Origin: Fusobacterium sp. SYSU M8D902
GTDB taxonomy: Bacteria > Fusobacteriota > Fusobacteriia > Fusobacteriales > Fusobacteriaceae
Length of the DNA: 60,556 bases
Reading direction: 5' to 3'
Assembly: GCF_040199715.1 (NCBI RefSeq)
Contig: NZ_JBEFNA010000009.1
Location: 1-60,556 of the forward strand
Part shown: positions 42,323-51,519 of the stretch, piece by piece
Position numbering within the stretch: position 1 is the stretch's first letter
Layout of the letters: every line of letters begins with the position of its first letter
Made by a program: the position numbers and the translations under genes
Notes under the pieces: model-generated
Told to the model about the DNA's origin: nothing
Databases searched by the model: none
The model's input: only the letters and a program-made list of their open reading frames with translations

Positions 42323-43837
42323 TTATAATACGTTATATTTTTCTATCATAGCTTTCATTCTATTTAATGTTCTTGTTTTACCAATTATAAATAGAACGTT
42401 GTATAGGTCAGCACCTCTAGCCTGTCCTGTAATAACAGCTCTAAGTGGCATATAAACTTTAGCAGGTCCCTCTCCGATTTCATCTAATGTAGAGTGTAGT
42501 AATTCCTTAGCCTCTTCTACTGTGAAATCTTCTCCTTCCCAAGCTTCAAGTTTTTTCATAAACAATTTTATTGACTCTTTTCCAACTGGATCAAGTATAG
42601 ATTCATTTAGTTTCTCTACACTTTTTCTCTCTTTTTTGTTCATCTCTTCAGTTACTACTGGAAGTTCAAATGTATCCTCAAAGTAAACTGCAGATTCTTT
42701 TGCTATCTCTTTAAGAGTTTGAGCAGATTCTCTTAAAATCTCTACTATCTTAACAAGAGCTCTGTACTCATGCTCAGATACCTCTTCTCCTACATATCCT
42801 AACTGTCTAAAGAAAGGTATAGCTAGATCTGTAAGTTCATTGATATCTTTCATTCTCATATGGTGGTTATTAACCCATCCAAGTTTTACAAGGTCAAATA
42901 CTGGTCCTCCTAAAGACACTTTATCAATGTTGAAGTTGTCTATGAACTCTTGTAATGTGAATATCTCCTTATTCTCTCCAAATGAATATCCCATTAATCC
43001 TAAGAAGTTTACTATTCCCTCTTTTAAGTATCCCTCTTCTTTATACCAAATTAATGATACAGGATTTTTTCTCTTTGATATTTTTGTTCTATCAGCATTT
43101 CTAAGTAATGGCATGTGGATAAATTCAGGTTGATCCCAACCAAATGCTTTATATAATTGGATATGTTTAGGAGTTGATGCTATCCACTCTTCTGCTCTTA
43201 TAACGTGAGTTATTCCCATTAAGTGGTCATCAACTACGTTTGCTAAGTGATAAGTAGGGAATCCATCAGCTTTTAAAAGTACTTGGTCATCTATCTTATT
43301 GTTCTCAAATACAATATCCCCTCTTAATCTGTCGTGAATAACTGTTTCTCCCTCATAAGGCATCTTTAATCTTATTACATAAGGTTCTCCAGCATCTAAT
43401 TTAGCTTGGATCTCTTCTGGAGTTAATGAACGGCAGTGTCCATCATATCCAGGAGCTTTTCCCATTGCTTTTTGTCTCTCTCTTAATTTCTCAAGTCTAT
43501 CTTGAGTACAGAAACAGTAGTATGCTCCACCTTGTTCAACAAGTTTTCTAGCATAATCTCCGTATAGATGGAATCTCTCTGATTGTCTGTATGGTCCATA
43601 CTCTCCAGATACATCTGGACCCTCTGCATAGTTTAATCCTAACCAGTGAAGGGCATCAAATATCATTTGCTCTGACCCTTCAGTATATCTATTTTGGTCA
43701 GTATCTTCTATTCTTAGGATGAAATCTCCTCCATTAGAATTAGCAAATGCTAAGTTAAATAAAGCTATATAAGCTGTACCTACGTGAGGATCTCCAGTAG
43801 GTGATGGAGCTATTCTTGTTCTTACTTTTTTTTCCAT
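42323..43837 (-). CDS. gltX: Glutamyl-tRNA synthetase
   Basis: GltX charges tRNA-Glu. The 504-aa class I synthetase has the HIGH-type motif [24 protein letters not shown]-type motif SKRKNPVS, and the [14 protein letters not shown] and [15 protein letters not shown] segments. Start ATG 43837 is chosen over an upstream ATG 15 nt away, because GGGAGAGGGA sits before it and homologues start with the [11 protein letters not shown] block. No tRNA-dependent amidotransferase is in this window, so whether it also mischarges Gln tRNA is unknown. Confidence 0.96.
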   Translation of the reverse strand: MEKKVRTRIAPSPTGDPHVGTAYIALFNLAFANSNGGDFILRIEDTDQNRYTEGSEQMIFDALHWLGLNYAEGPDVSGEYGPYRQSERFHLYGDYARKLVEQGGAYYCFCTQDRLEKLRERQKAMGKAPGYDGHCRSLTPEEIQAKLDAGEPYVIRLKMPYEGETVIHDRLRGDIVFENNKIDDQVLLKADGFPTYHLANVVDDHLMGITHVIRAEEWIASTPKHIQLYKAFGWDQPEFIHMPLLRNADRTKISKRKNPVSLIWYKEEGYLKEGIVNFLGLMGYSFGENKEIFTLQEFIDNFNIDKVSLGGPVFDLVKLGWVNNHHMRMKDINELTDLAIPFFRQLGYVGEEVSEHEYRALVKIVEILRESAQTLKEIAKESAVYFEDTFELPVVTEEMNKKERKSVEKLNESILDPVGKESIKLFMKKLEAWEGEDFTVEEAKELLHSTLDEIGEGPAKVYMPLRAVITGQARGADLYNVLFIIGKTRTLNRMKAMIEKYNVL

Positions 43838-43877
43838 TGTTCCCTCTCCCATATAAATAATAAATAGTTTTCTCTAA

Positions 43878-43905
43878 ATTTTATCACAATTTTTAATTTT
43901 TTAAA
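43878..43905 (-). promoter_or_regulatory. gltX promoter
   Basis: Minus-strand TTTAAA (43905-43900), 16-nt spacer, TAAAAT (43883-43878) with an upstream TGA giving an extended -10. Confidence 0.5.
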
Positions 43906-43934
43906 GTGTTATTTGTAACTTTTCCCAATTTTTA

Positions 43935-45036
43935 TTATTTTAGCTTATTCCATCTCAAATATCCATTGATAAATATATCTATATCTCCATCCATAACTGC
44001 CTTAATATTTCCAGATTCACAGTTTGTTCTATGATCTTTTACCATAGTATATGGCTGAAACACATATGAACGAATTTGGTTTCCCCAACCTATATCACTC
44101 TGTTCTCCCTGTAACTTTCTAAGTTCTTCCTCTTTCTTCTTCATCTCTAATTCTATCAATTTAGATTTTAGAAGTTTCATAGCAGTCTCTCTGTTACTCA
44201 ACTGAGATCTCTCTCTTTGGCAAGTTACAACTATACCTGTAGGAAAGTGTGTAATTCTAACAGCTGAATCTGTCATATTGACGTGCTGTCCTCCAGCTCC
44301 ACTTGCTCTATACGTATCTACCCTTATCTCAGTTGGATCTATATTTACCTCTATACTATCATCTACCTCTGGCACTACCTCAACAGAGGCAAAAGAGGTA
44401 TGTCTTTTCTTATTAGCATCAAAAGGTGATATTCTTACAAGTCTATGTACACCTTTTTCACTTTTTAAGTATCCAAAAGCATTCATTCCCTCTATCATAA
44501 AGGTTATAGATTTTATTCCAACACTATCACCAGGCATAAAATCCATCTCACTTATCTTATACTTTTTATCACTACACCATCTTGAATACATTCTATATAG
44601 CATATCAGCCCAATCACAAGCCTCTGTTCCTCCAGCTCCTGAATGTATAGTTACAATTGCATTGTTAGAGTCATAGTCACCATCTAATAAAAGTCTAGTA
44701 TCAAAATGCTCTACATCTCTTCCTAAAATTTGATGTTTCTCCTCTAACTCATCTTGAAAATCTACTTCTCCCTGTTCTACAAACTCAATAAGAACCTCTT
44801 CATTTTCAATCTCTGATACAAGATTTTTAAACTCAGCAACTAATTCCTTTTCTCCATTCATCTCTTTTATTATAGCTGAACTTGTCCTTTTGTCATTCCA
44901 AAAGTTATCTTCCATAGTCTTTTTTTCAAGTTCTGATATCTTAAGTTCTCTCTTATCTAAGTCAAAGAGACCCCCTTATATCTTCTATTTTTTTCTTATA
45001 CTCAGAAAACTCTCTCTTTATATCTAATATATCCAA
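43935..45036 (-). CDS. prfB: Peptide chain release factor 2 (programmed +1 frameshift)
   Basis: RF2 reads UGA and UAA stop codons. The gene starts at TTG 45036, with AGGAGG 5 nt upstream, and reads 24 codons to an in-frame TGA at 44964-44962 within CTT TGA C. It then shifts +1 at CTT to continue for 342 codons in the main frame (43935-44963, skipping 44964). The total of 366 aa equals E. coli RF2. The main frame holds the UGA-recognition loop region, the GGQ catalytic motif (GAGGQHVN) and KDHRTN near the C terminus. Frameshifting is the standard feedback control of RF2 by itself. Confidence 0.95.
44961..44976 (-). other. RF2 programmed frameshift site
   Basis: The minus strand reads AGGGGG-TCT-CTT-TGA-C: a Shine-Dalgarno-like AGGGGG three bases before CTT, the slippery codon, and a UGA with C after it. 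This matches the canonical E. coli prfB site almost base for base. Confidence 0.95.
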
Positions 45037-45048
45037 AATTTCCTCCTA

Positions 45049-45504
45049 TTACAATCCTAGCTTTCTCTTTACATCTTGTAAATTCATCAAACTATAAATT
45101 ACTCCATCAATAGATACATTGGGACCTTTAGCACATCTTCCAAAACATCTCTTAGTAGTAAGCAGTATCTTCCCATCTTTAGATAACCCTTTCTCATCAG
45201 GTTCTAATATTTTTACAAGCTCGTTGTATATCTGCTGTCCTCCTGCAGGTCCACAATTCATTCCCACACAGACAGCAACTTCCTTTACTCTCGAATCCTT
45301 TCCTCTAAACTTAGGATAAAAGTTAATAGTATTCTCAATGGTTATCTCCATCAATCCCGTCTTTTCAGCAATAAATTTTTGAACCTCTTTAGGTATAGCT
45401 CCAAGTCTATCCAGTACATAGTTTAAAATTTTTACATCATCTTTTTTATCTGATAATTTAGCAATAAACTCCTCTAATTCACTATAAAAATCTTTATCTA
45501 TCAA
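45049..45504 (-). CDS. Stand-alone NuoE-like [2Fe-2S] thioredoxin-fold protein
   Basis: The 151-aa protein matches the NuoE/24-kDa subunit family: an N-terminal helical part, then CVGMNCGPAG (C-x4-C) and KRCFGRCAKGP (C-x3-C), the four ligands of a thioredoxin-like [2Fe-2S] cluster. Such proteins act in NADH or bifurcating hydrogenase electron transfer, but no other Nuo or hydrogenase subunit is nearby. It overlaps acpS by 11 nt and precedes prfB, so it travels with a translation/maintenance operon; its redox partner must be encoded elsewhere. Confidence 0.85.
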   Translation of the reverse strand: MIDKDFYSELEEFIAKLSDKKDDVKILNYVLDRLGAIPKEVQKFIAEKTGLMEITIENTINFYPKFRGKDSRVKEVAVCVGMNCGPAGGQQIYNELVKILEPDEKGLSKDGKILLTTKRCFGRCAKGPNVSIDGVIYSLMNLQDVKRKLGL

Positions 45505-45877
45505 TTTTCTCTCCTTCTTCTATGATTATAGCCATAGCCACTGCATAATCTTTTGAATGTGAGATTGAAAGTTCAACTCTCTTACCTTTTAGCTTCTCTT
45601 TCAGAGAATTTTTTAAAATTACACAGGGTTTTCCCAATTCATCATTTAGTATCTCAATATCTGTTAGATTAAATCCTCTTACCCCTGTTCCCAAAGCTTT
45701 TGAGATTGCTTCCTTAGCTGAAAATCTTCCAGCATAACTAGCTCCTCTTCCCAAACCTTTTTTCTCTATTATCTCTATCTCTTGATCTGTATAGATTCTT
45801 TTTTTGAAACTCTCATTTTTAATAGCCTTTTCAATTCTTGCTATCTCAATAATATCATTTCCAATTCCAAATATCAT
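45494..45877 (-). CDS. acpS: Holo-ACP synthase
   Basis: AcpS transfers phosphopantetheine from CoA to the serine of acyl carrier proteins. The 127-aa protein has GIGNDIIEIARI at the start, SYAGRFSAKEAISKALGTG and ELSISHSKDYAVA, the Mg/CoA-binding motifs. Length is normal. It could also serve the acyl carrier domains in the ligase fusions at 15934-21220. Confidence 0.95.
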   Translation of the reverse strand: MIFGIGNDIIEIARIEKAIKNESFKKRIYTDQEIEIIEKKGLGRGASYAGRFSAKEAISKALGTGVRGFNLTDIEILNDELGKPCVILKNSLKEKLKGKRVELSISHSKDYAVAMAIIIEEGEKIDR

Positions 45878-45879
45878 AG

Positions 45880-46704
45880 CTATTCCTTTTCAAACACATC
45901 AATATTTACATCAATAGTTATCTCTAAACTATCTAGGCTGAATAATCTTTCAACTCCAGCTTTGGGACTTCTCCATTTATACGGAGTCATATCAAATAGA
46001 TTTCTTATACTCTCATTTTCTTTTATAAAAGATTTTCCAACACAGTTTACTCTTTTACAGTGCTTGAATATTTTTAAATCCTCAATAGGTGAGTAAAACT
46101 CTGTTCTTACACTCTCGTAAACCACTTTTTTCAACTCTATTAGATGATTCTCACCAGTAGAAACCACAATTAACTTTCCACCTTTTTTCAGTGTTCTCAT
46201 CTTCTCTTCAGGAATTATCTTTGCAAACATACAGATGATAAAATCTAAGCTCTCATCTGCTACTGGAATATTTGTAGCACTTGCTACTATCCAATCTATA
46301 TTCTTATAGGTTTTAGCTGCACTTATCACAGCCTCTTTTGATATATCAATCCCTACTATTCTGCTCTCAATCTCCAAATTTTCTAAAAACTTTTTTATAT
46401 TTCCTGTATAATATCCCTCTCCACAACCTATATCTAATATATTTACAGATTTTTTATTCTCAAGATTCTCTTTTATAAGCTCATTTACACTATTTGAAAT
46501 TATCTTATAATAGTCCTTTTCCAAAAATCTCTTTCTGCTAAGCACCATCTCCTTGTCATCTCCAGGAGTTTTACTATGTTTTTGATTAGAGAGTAAAAGA
46601 TTTAGATACCCTTGTTTTCCCATATCAAAAGAGTGGTTATTTTCACATCTATATGTTCTCTCATTTTTTATCAATTTTTCTTTACAAACAGGACAGATTA
46701 TCAT
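45880..46704 (-). CDS. RlmA-type 23S rRNA guanine methyltransferase
   Basis: The 274-aa protein begins with a zinc finger (CPVCKEKL...CENNHSFD) and then a Rossmann methyltransferase (LDIGCGEGYYTG, DISKEAV, CMFAKIIPEE). This combination is RlmA (methylates G745 or G748 in helix 35 of 23S rRNA). The substrate base, which may affect tylosin resistance, cannot be decided from sequence. It lies 2 nt before acpS and 9 nt after tatD. Confidence 0.9.
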   Translation of the reverse strand: MIICPVCKEKLIKNERTYRCENNHSFDMGKQGYLNLLLSNQKHSKTPGDDKEMVLSRKRFLEKDYYKIISNSVNELIKENLENKKSVNILDIGCGEGYYTGNIKKFLENLEIESRIVGIDISKEAVISAAKTYKNIDWIVASATNIPVADESLDFIICMFAKIIPEEKMRTLKKGGKLIVVSTGENHLIELKKVVYESVRTEFYSPIEDLKIFKHCKRVNCVGKSFIKENESIRNLFDMTPYKWRSPKAGVERLFSLDSLEITIDVNIDVFEKE

Positions 46705-46713
46705 ATTTTCCCC

Positions 46714-47472
46714 TTATATCATCTTATATGCTTTTTTAGTATTTTCATTGATAATTCTTGCTACCTCTTCAAAAGAGATCTCTTTTAATTCAGCTATTTT
46801 TTCAGCTACATACTTCACATATATAGGTTCATTTCTCTTTCCTCTATTTGGTACAGGAGCCATATATGGGCAATCTGTTTCTAATATCAATCTATCTAAT
46901 GGTATATCTTTTACTACCTCTACCAATTTTTTAGCATTTTTAAAAGTTAAAACACCACCTATTCCCAAATAAAATCTATCTATTACCTCTTTAGCTGAAT
47001 CAACAGATCCTGGATAACAGTGGAATATTCCTCCTACATCTGGAAACTCCTTTAAAATTTTAAGTGTATCTTCCATAGCATCTCTTGAATGGATTACAAC
47101 AGGTTTTCCAACTCTTCTTGCCAACTCCATCTGCTTTCTAAAACCAGCTTGTTGTACCTCTTTTGGTTGACTCATCCAGTAATAATCTAAACCGATCTCA
47201 CCAATAGCTAAAATTTTCTCGTTTTTGGCTAACTCCTCTAGCTCTCTTTCAACCTCTTCACTATAACCTTCAATATCCACAGGATGTACTCCTACTACTC
47301 CATAGATAAAATCATATTTGTTAGCATACTCTACACTTATCTTACTACTTGGAAGATCATAACCAATGTTTACAGCAAACTCTAACTCATCTTTTATTCT
47401 ATTTAAAACTTCATCTCTATCTTCATCAAACTGCTCATTATTTAGATGAGCGTGTGAATCTATTAATTTCAT
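46714..47472 (-). CDS. TatD-family metal-dependent hydrolase
   Basis: The 252-aa TIM-barrel hydrolase has the metal-binding DSHAHLN at the start, AIGEIGLDYYW, VIHSRDAMEDTL, IFHCYPGSV and LETDCPYMAP motifs of the TatD family. These act as 3'-5' DNA exonucleases or on D-aminoacyl-tRNA; the exact substrate is unknown. Confidence 0.93.
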   Translation of the reverse strand: MKLIDSHAHLNNEQFDEDRDEVLNRIKDELEFAVNIGYDLPSSKISVEYANKYDFIYGVVGVHPVDIEGYSEEVERELEELAKNEKILAIGEIGLDYYWMSQPKEVQQAGFRKQMELARRVGKPVVIHSRDAMEDTLKILKEFPDVGGIFHCYPGSVDSAKEVIDRFYLGIGGVLTFKNAKKLVEVVKDIPLDRLILETDCPYMAPVPNRGKRNEPIYVKYVAEKIAELKEISFEEVARIINENTKKAYKMI

Positions 47473-47494
47473 CTACTCTACCTCATACTCTCTA

Positions 47495-48385
47495 TTATTT
47501 TCCTAATATATCTTTAAAATCATCCTCTACAAATTTATATCTCTTTCCACAGAAGTGGCATTCTGCCTCTAGCTCCTTCTCATTTTTGAAAATATCTTCT
47601 AACTGATCTTTTCCTAAAGTTATAAGCCCTCTATAAAACTTATCAGCTGAACAGTTACAGTTATATTTTACCTCTCTCTCCTCTAATATCTCATAATCTT
47701 CTACTAATTTTTCAGCATTTTCATCATTCATATCCTCATATAGAAGTTTTGCTATTCTTTTTATATCCATTCCACCAGCCATAAGTTCTGTCATTGGTCT
47801 GATAGCTCCTATTTTTTGCTCTAAAGCTGTTATAAAATCGTCATCAGCATCTGGAAGAAGCTGTATCATATATCCCCCAGCATATTCAACTGTATTCTCA
47901 TCTTTTAATTTTACACCTAAAGCTATTACAGTTGGAGTTTGCTCTGAGTTATAGAAATAATAAGCTAAATCTTGAGCAATTTCACCTGAATTTATCTCTG
48001 ATAAACCTACATACGGCTCTTTTAATCCCATATCTTTTATTATCTTTAAGATTCCTTTTCCTACTAGAGTCCCTACATCAGATCTTCCATTATCTTTTAA
48101 TGGTACATCAGCACTTGGATTTGAAAGATATCCCTTCACTCCTCCATCAGAATCTGCTGTTACAACCATATTATTTAACTCTCCATTTGTATCTGTTCTA
48201 AGAGTTAATACATCATTTCCCTTTAAAGTACTTCCTATAATTACACCAGCAGTTAATAATCTTCCAAAAGCATCTATAGCAGTTGGACTACATCTATGTA
48301 TATTTTGAGCCTCTTGTACTATATCTGTTGTATCCACAACAAAAAATCTCGCATTCTTACTAACTCCTCTTATTAATTTACCCAT
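47495..48385 (-). CDS. hslO: Redox-regulated chaperone Hsp33
   Basis: HslO is activated under oxidative stress, when its C-terminal cysteines release zinc and form disulfides, and it then holds unfolding proteins. The 296-aa protein has the N-terminal core (RGVSKNARFFVVDTTD), and four zinc-binding Cys in YNCNCSADKF (C-x-C) and ECHFCGKRY (C-x2-C), the last ~60 residues. Confidence 0.96.
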   Translation of the reverse strand: MGKLIRGVSKNARFFVVDTTDIVQEAQNIHRCSPTAIDAFGRLLTAGVIIGSTLKGNDVLTLRTDTNGELNNMVVTADSDGGVKGYLSNPSADVPLKDNGRSDVGTLVGKGILKIIKDMGLKEPYVGLSEINSGEIAQDLAYYFYNSEQTPTVIALGVKLKDENTVEYAGGYMIQLLPDADDDFITALEQKIGAIRPMTELMAGGMDIKRIAKLLYEDMNDENAEKLVEDYEILEEREVKYNCNCSADKFYRGLITLGKDQLEDIFKNEKELEAECHFCGKRYKFVEDDFKDILGK

Positions 48386-48404
48386 TCTCTATCACTTCAC
48401 TTCC

Positions 48405-48926
48405 TTAAAATTTATCATACTTTATTATTGTTTTATATTTTTTATAATCCTTCTCTGAAAGAACTTCCATCAAATCTAGATTACTGCTTATTTTACCATT
48501 TTTATTTAAATATTTCCTAATATTTTTAATATCTTTTTTATCAAAACCATAATACTGCAAAAGTTGATCATTAGCTTCATTGATATATAGAGGTTTCTTC
48601 TCTATCTCAGTTTTTATCAAAAACTTGCCCTTTAACTTTTCATAGGTAGCTGATCCTATCCCTTTTATTCTCTTTAACTCATTTAAATTCTCAAAGCCAC
48701 CTGTCTCCTCTCTGTACTCCACTATCATTCTAGCCAATCTCAAAGTGATTCCAGCTCCTGCCATCTCCTCTTTTGTAGCACTATTTATATCTAAAAACTT
48801 ACTCTCTTCATCTAAAACATTTTCACTCATTATTATATCAAAATTTTCATTGTTTTTAAAAGAATTTCCATAAATTCCAATTGATACTGAAAAAATAATG
48901 ATTATTAATATAAAAATTTTTCTCAT
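48405..48926 (-). CDS. ComEA-like helix-hairpin-helix protein, secreted
   Basis: The 173-aa protein has an N-terminal hydrophobic signal/anchor (~3-18, FILIIIIFSVSIGIYG), then two HhH-type elements: INSATKEEMAGAGITLRLARM and LKRIKGIGSATYEKLKG (quoted in part), which form the DNA-binding ComEA domain (~46-105). A second, weaker repeat follows (INEANDQLLQYYGF). It may bind DNA outside the cell during uptake. It is in the same operon as pilT, consistent with a type IV pilus/competence role; other com or pil genes are not in the window. Confidence 0.82.
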   Translation of the reverse strand: MRKIFILIIIIFSVSIGIYGNSFKNNENFDIIMSENVLDEESKFLDINSATKEEMAGAGITLRLARMIVEYREETGGFENLNELKRIKGIGSATYEKLKGKFLIKTEIEKKPLYINEANDQLLQYYGFDKKDIKNIRKYLNKNGKISSNLDLMEVLSEKDYKKYKTIIKYDKF

Positions 48927-48947
48927 ATTTCCCCCACTATCATCTTA

Positions 48948-50363
48948 TTATATAGTTTCTCTCTCTTTCAATCTTAAAAATAGCTGTTTCTTAGCTTCCA
49001 TTCTCTCCTCCATCTCTCTTATATAAAGAGCTGGATCCTTAGGGTTTACATATCTTTCTATATAATCTCTATACTCATTTTCAGGAAGAACTATCTTAGT
49101 GATCGCTCCACCACCTAATCCCATAGTAGATTGATTTTCCTCTATCATCTCAATATTAAATACAGATTCACAAGCTATTTTTGAGTATCCTATATTCTCT
49201 CCCCACTCCATTATATTTTTTTGTCTATATAGATAGTATGGGAACATTCCCTTTTTCTCTATTAAATCCTTTATTCTACCTATTATTCTCTTTCCATCTA
49301 ATTCTACTCTATCTTGACTCTCCTTAAATAGATTAGAGGCTCTTTTGAAAGCTAGTGTGTGTACTGTCAAGTTTTCAATATCAAACTTCTCTAGCTCTCC
49401 AAGAGTATAGAGCACATCTTCAGTAGTCTCATCTGGCAAGCCCACTATTATATCCATATTAACTATAAATCCTAACTCTTTTGCCTTTATAAAATACTTT
49501 TCAAAATTCTCTCTATTAAATCTTCTATTTACTTTTTTTAGAGTTTCCTCTTTAAAAGTTTGTGGATTCAAGCTTATTCTATCAACTCCATATCTTTTAG
49601 CTATCTCAAGTTTTTTCTCAGTTAGAGTGTCCTCTCTTCCAGCTTCAAATGTAAACTCTCTCACTTCACTCATATCTATATATCTATTTACAGCTTGTAA
49701 TACATCTTCCAAATCTTTTTCTGTCAATGTACTCGGTGTTCCACCACCTATATATATTGAAGAGATTCTAAAATCCTCTCTCTTTAAAAACTCTCCAGTT
49801 AATTCGATCTCCTTTAGTAAAGTTTTTACAAAATCCTTATAGTATCTTCCCACTCCACTACTCAATTCATATGATGCAAATGAACAGTACTTACACTTAG
49901 TAGGACAAAATGGGATTCCAATATATAGATTTATATGCTCTCTATCTAAAAACTCCAACTCTTTTTTTACTACTTCAATTAGAAGATCTATCTTTTCCTC
50001 AGTTACTAATAAAAACTCCTGCATCATCTTCTTTATCTCTTCATAGCTATATCCCAAAGCTAAAAATCTTCTCACTACCTTAGTTGGTCTGACTCCCATC
50101 AAACCTCCCCAAGAGTACTCTTTTTTAAAAAACTTTAACAGTAGAATTTTTACCATTGTTATCTCTTGATCCTCTATTCTTCCATCTTGATCAGGATATC
50201 TAAATACCTCTTTTCTCCCTTCAATCTCTAACTCTACTACTATTTCACCATCTATTTTTTCTATTTTTATATCCAAACTCTTATCAGAAGCTTCAGGTAC
50301 CATAACTCTTGCAAACTCCTCTATACTTCTGTGATTCATTTGAAAATTTGAATTAATTAACAC
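48948..50363 (-). CDS. hemZ: HemZ-type radical SAM protein (coproporphyrinogen oxidase-like)
   Basis: The ~471-aa protein has an N-terminal region (~1-160), then a radical SAM core with CPTKCKYCSF (C-x3-C-x2-C, the 4Fe-4S site), YIGGGTPSTL, EAGREDTL and a C-terminal HemN-like part. HemZ-type proteins perform or resemble anaerobic coproporphyrinogen III oxidation. Start GTG 50363 is favoured, since GGAGG is 5-6 nt upstream; a TTG 12 nt earlier overlaps it. Haem synthesis partners are not in this window. Confidence 0.85.
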   Translation of the reverse strand: MLINSNFQMNHRSIEEFARVMVPEASDKSLDIKIEKIDGEIVVELEIEGRKEVFRYPDQDGRIEDQEITMVKILLLKFFKKEYSWGGLMGVRPTKVVRRFLALGYSYEEIKKMMQEFLLVTEEKIDLLIEVVKKELEFLDREHINLYIGIPFCPTKCKYCSFASYELSSGVGRYYKDFVKTLLKEIELTGEFLKREDFRISSIYIGGGTPSTLTEKDLEDVLQAVNRYIDMSEVREFTFEAGREDTLTEKKLEIAKRYGVDRISLNPQTFKEETLKKVNRRFNRENFEKYFIKAKELGFIVNMDIIVGLPDETTEDVLYTLGELEKFDIENLTVHTLAFKRASNLFKESQDRVELDGKRIIGRIKDLIEKKGMFPYYLYRQKNIMEWGENIGYSKIACESVFNIEMIEENQSTMGLGGGAITKIVLPENEYRDYIERYVNPKDPALYIREMEERMEAKKQLFLRLKERETI

Positions 50364-50375
50364 ATTTTCCTCCAA

Positions 50376-51395
50376 TTACTTTAAGTTCTCTTCATACTCC
50401 TCTTGAGAAATTATTTTTTTACTATACAACTCCTCTAAATAGTTTCTCATAAGTATCATACCTTTTTTTCTATTCAATTCTATTATACTGTTAATTTGAT
50501 TTGTTTTGTTATTTAAGATTAAATTGCTTATTGCTGGAGTTGAAACCAATATCTCATAGGCACCAACTCTTTTTCCTTGAAGAGTGTTCACAAGTTTTTG
50601 GCTTACAATACCTCTCAATGTAGAGGCTAATTTAACTCTTACCTCGTTTTGCTCCTCAGCAGGAAAAACATCAGTTATTCTATTTATACTTTCACTTGCA
50701 CTGTTTGTATGTAGTGTGCCCAAGACTAGATGCCCTGTTTCAGCAGCTGTTAGAGCAGCTCCTATACTCTCTCTATCTCTCAACTCTCCCACCATTATAA
50801 CATCTGGATCCTGTCTTAAAACACTCTTTAATCCTTGAATAAAACTTAGTGTATCCTTACCTACCTCTCTCTGTCTTATCAAAGATTTTTTACTCTTAAA
50901 AATATACTCAATAGGATCTTCCAATGTTATTATATTCAATGCCTTACTCTCATTTAGCTCCTCTATCATTGCTGAAAGTGTTGTGCTCTTTCCACTTCCA
51001 CTGGGACCTGTAATCAAAATTAAACCTTTTTTACTGTTGAGTAGCTCTTTTAAAATTATTGGTAATCCCAGCTCTTCCATACTCAAGTTGGCTCTCTCTA
51101 TCAATCTAATAGATACTGCTATATTGGATTTTTCCCAATGAAAATTAGCCCTGTATCTAAATCCTCTAGAATCTTCAAAACTACAATCCAAATCTCTATT
51201 CTGATATAAGATATTTTTTTCTCTCTCATTTAAGATCAGATCTACTAATAGATTTAAAAATCTTCTATCTACTCTCTCCTCTCCTATGAACTCTATTCTT
51301 CCATTTAATCTAAATATTGGTAATTCCTCACATACTAAATGTATGTCTGATGCCCTCTGTTCTCTAGCTTCTAACAAAAGATTTTCAAGTAACAT
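50376..51395 (-). CDS. pilT: Type IV pilus retraction ATPase
   Basis: PilT disassembles pili to drive twitching motility and DNA uptake. The ~339-aa AAA-type secretion ATPase has a N-terminal PAS-like domain (EQRASDIHLVCEELP), Walker A GPSGSGKSTTLSAM (~130), Walker B region DPDVIMVGELRD with the Asp box, and HLVLGTLHTNSASESINRI. It opens the minus operon. ATG at 51395 is used because GGAGGT is then 5 nt upstream. Confidence 0.95.
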   Translation of the reverse strand: MLLENLLLEAREQRASDIHLVCEELPIFRLNGRIEFIGEERVDRRFLNLLVDLILNEREKNILYQNRDLDCSFEDSRGFRYRANFHWEKSNIAVSIRLIERANLSMEELGLPIILKELLNSKKGLILITGPSGSGKSTTLSAMIEELNESKALNIITLEDPIEYIFKSKKSLIRQREVGKDTLSFIQGLKSVLRQDPDVIMVGELRDRESIGAALTAAETGHLVLGTLHTNSASESINRITDVFPAEEQNEVRVKLASTLRGIVSQKLVNTLQGKRVGAYEILVSTPAISNLILNNKTNQINSIIELNRKKGMILMRNYLEELYSKKIISQEEYEENLK

Positions 51396-51435
51396 CATCT
51401 ACCTCCATCTATTCAATATACAGAATTTACTATAT

Positions 51436-51463
51436 ATTATACCATTTATTCTCTATTCTTCAA
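51436..51463 (-). promoter_or_regulatory. Promoter of the pilT-prfB operon
   Basis: Minus-strand TTGAAG (51463-51458), 16-nt spacer, TATAAT (51441-51436), with TGG forming an extended -10. Confidence 0.6.
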
Positions 51464-51484
51464 ATAGAAAAAATTCTAATTCTA

Positions 51485-51493
51485 TGTTATAAT
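51485..51493 (+). promoter_or_regulatory. Extended -10 promoter of the HAD phosphatase gene
   Basis: TGT-TATAAT (51485-51493) lies 27 nt before the TTG start; no clear -35 is seen. Confidence 0.55.
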
Positions 51494-51519
51494 GTAAAGA
51501 AAAATTCTGAGGTGATATT

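Noticed and set aside
44962-44964. UGA codon 25 of prfB as selenocysteine
   Set aside because: The context AGGGGG-TCT-CTT-TGA-C and the +1 frame continuation match the RF2 frameshift site exactly, and no SECIS-like structure or Cys-containing homologue position is expected there.
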